A DNA stretch of 34,743 nt from TM7 phylum sp. oral taxon 350 (lineage in GTDB: Bacteria; Patescibacteriota; Saccharimonadia; Saccharimonadales; Saccharimonadaceae): contig SDRK01000002.1 in assembly GCA_007845205.1 (NCBI GenBank), positions 1 through 34,743 on the forward strand, read 5' to 3'. A model generated the notes under the pieces. It saw only the letters and a list, made by a program, of their open reading frames with translations. It ran no database searches and had not been told where the DNA came from. A program made the position numbers and the translations under genes. Position 1 is the first letter of the stretch. Each line of letters starts with the position of its first letter. Positions 31,169 through 34,743 of the stretch are shown one piece after another.

Positions 31169-34100
31169 ATGAAAATAACTAATTTCACTCCGAATTCCGA
31201 AAAAGAGGCCGACGAATCCGTCAGTCCTTCTTTAAGTGCTTTAGAGAAGAAAACGGCTAGTGAAAATAATTCCTCGTCGAGTACCGCAGAAGATGTTAGA
31301 AACCAGGAAAATTTCTCTAGTAGGCTTAATTTTAAAAATAGTGTATCTGGTAAAGGCAAGTTATCTCTTGCTAAAAACGTACAACGTAAATCTCCAGTTG
31401 CTATTTTAGTGTCAATTATTTTTGGTCTAGTATTGGGGCTTGGAGCAACCTCTCAAACAATGTCCTTAGTTGCTGTTGGACACTACTTAATGGAAAAATT
31501 TAGCACCTCACAAGTTTTTTCTCATATTAGAGGTAGCAAGATTAGAAGCTCTAAAATTAATTCAGATGATATTGCTAAGTGTGGAAAGATAACCAGACGC
31601 TGTAGCTTTAAACATTTATCGGATAAAGAGATAAAATCCCTAAAAAGCCATGGTATTGAAGTTAAATCAAAAAAAGGTCTTCTTGGTCGCCATAAGATAG
31701 AAAGCATTAATTATAATGGTAAAAATTTTAATGCCACAGAGTTTGTTAAATTATCCAAGAACGATTCAACTTTACAAGGAGTCTTTAATAAGATAAACAA
31801 TCCTAAACGAAAAACTTTATATACAGGTAAAGCTTGGAAAACTCTGCAAAACCTGACCGGCAATGTTCTTGATAAGATCAACAAACTTCGTAAGCCAAAA
31901 AAGGGTGAAAAAGAGAATACTAGTTTTTCAAAAACGCTGAAAAATTCCAGTAAATCGAAAGAATCTGAAGTAAAATCCATTAATACTAAAACCGAAAAAG
32001 ACGGTGATGTGGATGGTCGTGGCAAAAAAGTTGGCAAACAAGGAAAAACTTTCCTAAAAGATTTAAAAACTAAATTTAAAGGTAAGCTTAAAGACGTATT
32101 TAGCAAAAGTACACGCAACATAACATCTGGTGCTGGAGCGGTCGTTAAGTTTATGTGTGGAGTGAGATCGACCTCTGCGATGGTAGTAAATGCCTATAAA
32201 GTAATGCAGGTTACTGCTTATATTGGTTATTTTTCAACCATTATGAAATTAATTTATGCCTTAATGTCTGGCACCGGAGCATCCGAAGCAATTAACGACC
32301 TTGGAAATCGCTTTATTCAACCAGATAAGACTACTGGTAAAAACTTATTTGATTCGGACGGATATAAATACGCAGCTTATGGCACGGTAAAAAATATCGA
32401 TAATCGTCCAGAAGATCTAAATCAGGCAATGAAAACCGTAGGCGTTGGTGAAGATAAAGTAGATAGAAGTATTGGTGATTTTAAATACGATGAATTATCC
32501 GATGGGCAAAAAAGTATTGTCGATGACGACGCTAAAGTGCCTAAAAAGACATCCAAGAACTACACAAAATACGTCATTGGTAGTGGAGTAGGGGCTGGAT
32601 TCGTTGCATCACTCACTATGGGTATTAAAGGCTTTTTTGATAAAACTCCTGCTGGATTAGTGGCTAATAAGACAACCTGTAAAGCAGCAGATTCAAGCCT
32701 TGCTGATATAGCTTCTATTCTTACAAACCCCGTTGCTTACTTTGGTGGTGCAATCGCTGGTAGTATTATTGGTTCTATTGTAGGCGCATTATTAGAACCC
32801 GTCTTAGATAGCGTTATGAACGGCATGAAAGAAGGATTAACAACTGGTAATGAAAATGGTGAACAGATTGGTAACATGATCACTGCAGGTGCTGGAGCAC
32901 AGGCTGCCGCCAGTTCACAATCTATTGGATTAAGACCGCAAAATATTGACGAAGCAGTGAAAACTGTTAGTTATATGGATAAGAAAAATGCTGAACTTGC
33001 AGCCATTGATCGGGCTAATCGCAGTCCTTTCGATATCACTTCTAAAAACACCCTTATGGGTAATCTAATGACTAATATGCTTCCATTCTCAACTAAGGTT
33101 AGTTCACTTTCTTCGGGTATTACAAGCCTTCTTGGAATGTTTAATACTTCCTTAAAACAAGCTTCTTTAACTTCTTTTGCTCTAGCAAAAGACGAGAACG
33201 ATTACCGTAAACAATTTGAAGTCTGTAACGACGATGACTACAAAGATGTTGGTGTCGCAGCCGACCCATTCTGCAATATGCAATATGGAAGCAATACTGA
33301 GACTCTAGATAAAGAGCCTACAAAGGTATTAGACGAACTAGTTCAAAAAGGTGACTTCATAGAAGCTGTTGGCGAAGATGGTAAAAGAGCTACTGGTAAC
33401 GACTACATGAATAAAGCGGTTGGTTATAGGGTAATTGGTGGAGAAGGCGATAAAAAAGAAATTCTAAATGGCTACAACTACAGAAAATACTGTATGGAAA
33501 ACACAGAGCCATTTTACACTAATGAATCCATGTCCGGTGACGATCCTCGACCAGAATATTGTTACAAAGACTCCATCGATGCTGAGACTAAAAACAATAC
33601 AAAAGGCGAAGAACTAAAGAAAGAGATAAATAACTATAGGATGTATCTAATTGATGATGCAACCTTAGACGGTATGGAAAACGACGAAGACGAAGAACAG
33701 CCATCTGAAATGAATCAAGAGGCGGGAGACGACTATCCATTCCGTGGCCCCGAATATTATAACTACGGTTGTAGCGATGATTCTCTTGCAACTGGTAATT
33801 GTACAGAATATGGGGGATTAGGAATTATCCGACAATGTGTATCTTTTGCTAAATGGCGTGCTAGCCAACAAATAGCGGGCAATAATACTGGTAAAAAAGA
33901 AGGTCAATCTGGATGGGCATACAATGTAGGCCTAACAGGTCACGGTATACAATTTGCAGGCAAACTAATTGATAATGGAGTTGCTGATGCTGTCAGCGTA
34001 AATGACCTAAAAACCGGAGACTTTATCAGTACTAGTCAAGGTAGTAGTACTTTTGGACATATTGCAGTGGTCACCAGAGTAATGGGCGATAAATTTGAAG

Positions 34101-34234
34101 TAGAACAATATAACGCTGCTTGGGTCAGGTGGAATGGTCTTGCAAAGGCTATTTATAGTAGATCTATTCACAGTAAAAGAGATAAAAACATTGTAAAAAT
34201 CGCTCGGATCAGAAGACCAGCAGGAGCTAGATAA
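31169..34234 (+). CDS. large membrane protein with C-terminal CHAP peptidoglycan hydrolase domain
   Basis: The 1021-aa protein has a Ser/Lys-rich cytoplasmic N-terminus, a helix near 76-105, a basic stretch, and three more helix-rich regions near 335-368, 468-490 and 521-550. A long extracytoplasmic part with several Cys follows. The last 130 residues are a CHAP domain: IIRQCVSFAKW with catalytic Cys890, SGWAYNVG, and FGHIAVVTRV with His964, then VEQYNAAW. CHAP enzymes cut peptidoglycan peptides (amidase or endopeptidase). Next to VirB4 it would serve the role of VirB1 or a T4SS hydrolase, opening the wall of the cell itself or of a contacted cell. The target is inference. Confidence 0.88.
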   Translation: MKITNFTPNSEKEADESVSPSLSALEKKTASENNSSSSTAEDVRNQENFSSRLNFKNSVSGKGKLSLAKNVQRKSPVAILVSIIFGLVLGLGATSQTMSLVAVGHYLMEKFSTSQVFSHIRGSKIRSSKINSDDIAKCGKITRRCSFKHLSDKEIKSLKSHGIEVKSKKGLLGRHKIESINYNGKNFNATEFVKLSKNDSTLQGVFNKINNPKRKTLYTGKAWKTLQNLTGNVLDKINKLRKPKKGEKENTSFSKTLKNSSKSKESEVKSINTKTEKDGDVDGRGKKVGKQGKTFLKDLKTKFKGKLKDVFSKSTRNITSGAGAVVKFMCGVRSTSAMVVNAYKVMQVTAYIGYFSTIMKLIYALMSGTGASEAINDLGNRFIQPDKTTGKNLFDSDGYKYAAYGTVKNIDNRPEDLNQAMKTVGVGEDKVDRSIGDFKYDELSDGQKSIVDDDAKVPKKTSKNYTKYVIGSGVGAGFVASLTMGIKGFFDKTPAGLVANKTTCKAADSSLADIASILTNPVAYFGGAIAGSIIGSIVGALLEPVLDSVMNGMKEGLTTGNENGEQIGNMITAGAGAQAAASSQSIGLRPQNIDEAVKTVSYMDKKNAELAAIDRANRSPFDITSKNTLMGNLMTNMLPFSTKVSSLSSGITSLLGMFNTSLKQASLTSFALAKDENDYRKQFEVCNDDDYKDVGVAADPFCNMQYGSNTETLDKEPTKVLDELVQKGDFIEAVGEDGKRATGNDYMNKAVGYRVIGGEGDKKEILNGYNYRKYCMENTEPFYTNESMSGDDPRPEYCYKDSIDAETKNNTKGEELKKEINNYRMYLIDDATLDGMENDEDEEQPSEMNQEAGDDYPFRGPEYYNYGCSDDSLATGNCTEYGGLGIIRQCVSFAKWRASQQIAGNNTGKKEGQSGWAYNVGLTGHGIQFAGKLIDNGVADAVSVNDLKTGDFISTSQGSSTFGHIAVVTRVMGDKFEVEQYNAAWVRWNGLAKAIYSRSIHSKRDKNIVKIARIRRPAGAR

Positions 34235-34548
34235 TGAACCTTTCTTCTAAACAAATCAAACTTGTCTTTACTGGCATAATTTTGTTGATCTTAGTTGGAT
34301 GCACTGCTTTTGCTTACTTTTCGATATTCACTCAAAGCAATCCTGAAAAAACCACCGAGGCTGAAAATTACACAGAAAAGAATCAGCTAGGTCTTAATAC
34401 CGATCTGAACGTATCGGATGATGACAATGCCAAAACATCCGAGCTTAGGGCAGAAACAGCTAAAAATAATGAAAAGATTGCAAATGAAACAACAATCGAT
34501 ATTGATTGGGGTAAGCTAGATAATAATTTCCATCGTTGTTATCTATAG
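34234..34548 (+). CDS. short single-helix membrane protein, end possibly artificial
   Basis: The visible protein has 104 residues. It has one hydrophobic helix (about residues 9-32, containing LVGC, which resembles a lipobox, but hydrophobicity continues past Cys23) and an acidic, disordered extracytoplasmic linker. Its ATG overlaps the CHAP stop (TAATG), so it is in the same operon. The last residues FHRCYL lie inside a hairpin at 34517-34545, where the sequence appears to fold back (see findings). The real gene may therefore be longer, perhaps with a lysozyme-like domain after the linker. Confidence 0.6.
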   Translation: MNLSSKQIKLVFTGIILLILVGCTAFAYFSIFTQSNPEKTTEAENYTEKNQLGLNTDLNVSDDDNAKTSELRAETAKNNEKIANETTIDIDWGKLDNNFHRCYL

Positions 34549-34741
34549 AGATTAACTTTTTAAAGAATTCGGCTTTCGAGCCTTCTGAATCATCATTAAC
34601 ACTAAATTTGTTATCGTTAGGAATCTGAATGCTTAAATCATATTGCTTGTATCTGCCACGGAAAACATCAAAAAGAAATTCGGTAATCAATTTAGTTCTT
34701 CTTCCAGTATCCCATTGGGCAAGGCCAAAACCTGCACTATA
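34460..34741 (-). CDS. phage-tail-lysozyme-like protein fragment, open to the right edge
   Basis: On the minus strand the frame is open from the window edge. Its first visible residues are YSAGFGLAQWDTGRRTKLI, the substrate-site motif GxxQWxxGRR of phage tail lysozyme-like peptidoglycan hydrolases. The sequence then continues plausibly to about ISIDNNDG near 34535. From there to the stop at 34460 it is the complement of the upstream plus-strand gene, so the tail is probably not genuine. Proteins with this domain are often encoded beside CHAP and VirB4 genes in CPR, normally on the same strand. The opposite orientation is odd and is discussed in the findings. Confidence 0.5.
   Translation of the reverse strand, partial: YSAGFGLAQWDTGRRTKLITEFLFDVFRGRYKQYDLSIQIPNDNKFSVNDDSEGSKAEFFKKLISIDNNDGNYYLAYPNQYRLLFHLQSFHYF
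34517..34545. repeat. imperfect inverted repeat at the head-on junction
   Basis: TAGATAATAA (34517-34526) pairs with TTGTTATCTA (34536-34545), 9 of 10 positions, around a 9-base loop. It lies where the plus-strand and minus-strand reading frames meet. Confidence 0.7.
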
Positions 34742-34743
34742 AG

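Noticed and set aside
31711-32121. Minus-strand reading frame of 136 codons inside the CHAP gene
   Set aside because: It is opposite a long real gene and is Leu/Ser/Phe-rich, which follows from Lys-rich codons on the other strand.

Overview
The window is about 34.7 kb of AT-rich bacterial chromosome. It looks like a small-genome Patescibacteria/CPR organism, most likely Candidatus Saccharibacteria (TM7). The reasons are a FemAB pair beside a Mur ligase that lacks its N-terminal domain, a PilMNO-PilA-PilC-PilB type IV pilus locus, a reduced type IV secretion-like locus (VirB6-like, PrgI, VirB4, CHAP), and several small two-helix VirB2/TrbC-like proteins. UGA is used as a normal stop (pilM, pilN and the Hsp20 gene end in it), so the Gly-UGA code of Gracilibacteria/SR1 is excluded. 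The species assignment is inference; the gene content is read from the sequence.

Layout. 1-1990: the end of an ABC transporter ATPase and its MacB/FtsX-like permease. 2003-3666: a bifunctional PGI/PMI sugar isomerase (-) and an acidic protein of unknown role (+). 3767-5640: groES-groEL (-), with a divergent GroES. 5702-10500: cell-wall and translation genes (two FemAB-type transferases, a short MurE-like ligase, tsaD). 10538-13200: valS with an unusual leader. 13328-15958: a small exported protein, rlmH, a PH-like membrane protein, four tRNA genes (Ser-CGA, Arg-GCG, Ser-GCT, Ser-TGA) and the first pilin-like gene. 16193-16666: an Hsp20 chaperone. 16872-23686: a second pilin-like gene, then the type IV pilus genes. 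23727-25307: a tight four-gene operon of further pilin-like paralogues. 25449-34548: the secretion-like locus on the opposite strand. The last 200 bases carry a piece of a phage-tail-lysozyme-like gene on the minus strand that runs head-on into the preceding gene.

How the genes could work together. PilB powers pilin assembly through PilC and PilM/N/O, with PilA as the major fibre subunit. The VirB4-like ATPase, the separate VirB4-N-like protein, PrgI and the VirB6-like channel protein resemble the inner-membrane core of a type IV secretion system. The six VirB2/TrbC-like proteins are candidate subunits, and the CHAP and lysozyme-like proteins could open peptidoglycan. For a host-attached episymbiont this would form one cell-contact region, but no function has been shown here.

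Expression. Many first-in-operon genes have a TATAAT-like box only 6-9 bases before the ATG and no Shine-Dalgarno sequence, which indicates leaderless mRNAs. Genes inside operons and some others have good Shine-Dalgarno sites, and neighbours often overlap as TAATG or ATGA. Convergent or unlinked units are separated by near-perfect hairpin terminators. No CRISPR array, insertion sequence, integrase or rRNA gene was seen, and apart from the tRNA and hairpin-containing intervals no gene-free stretch exceeds 300 bases.
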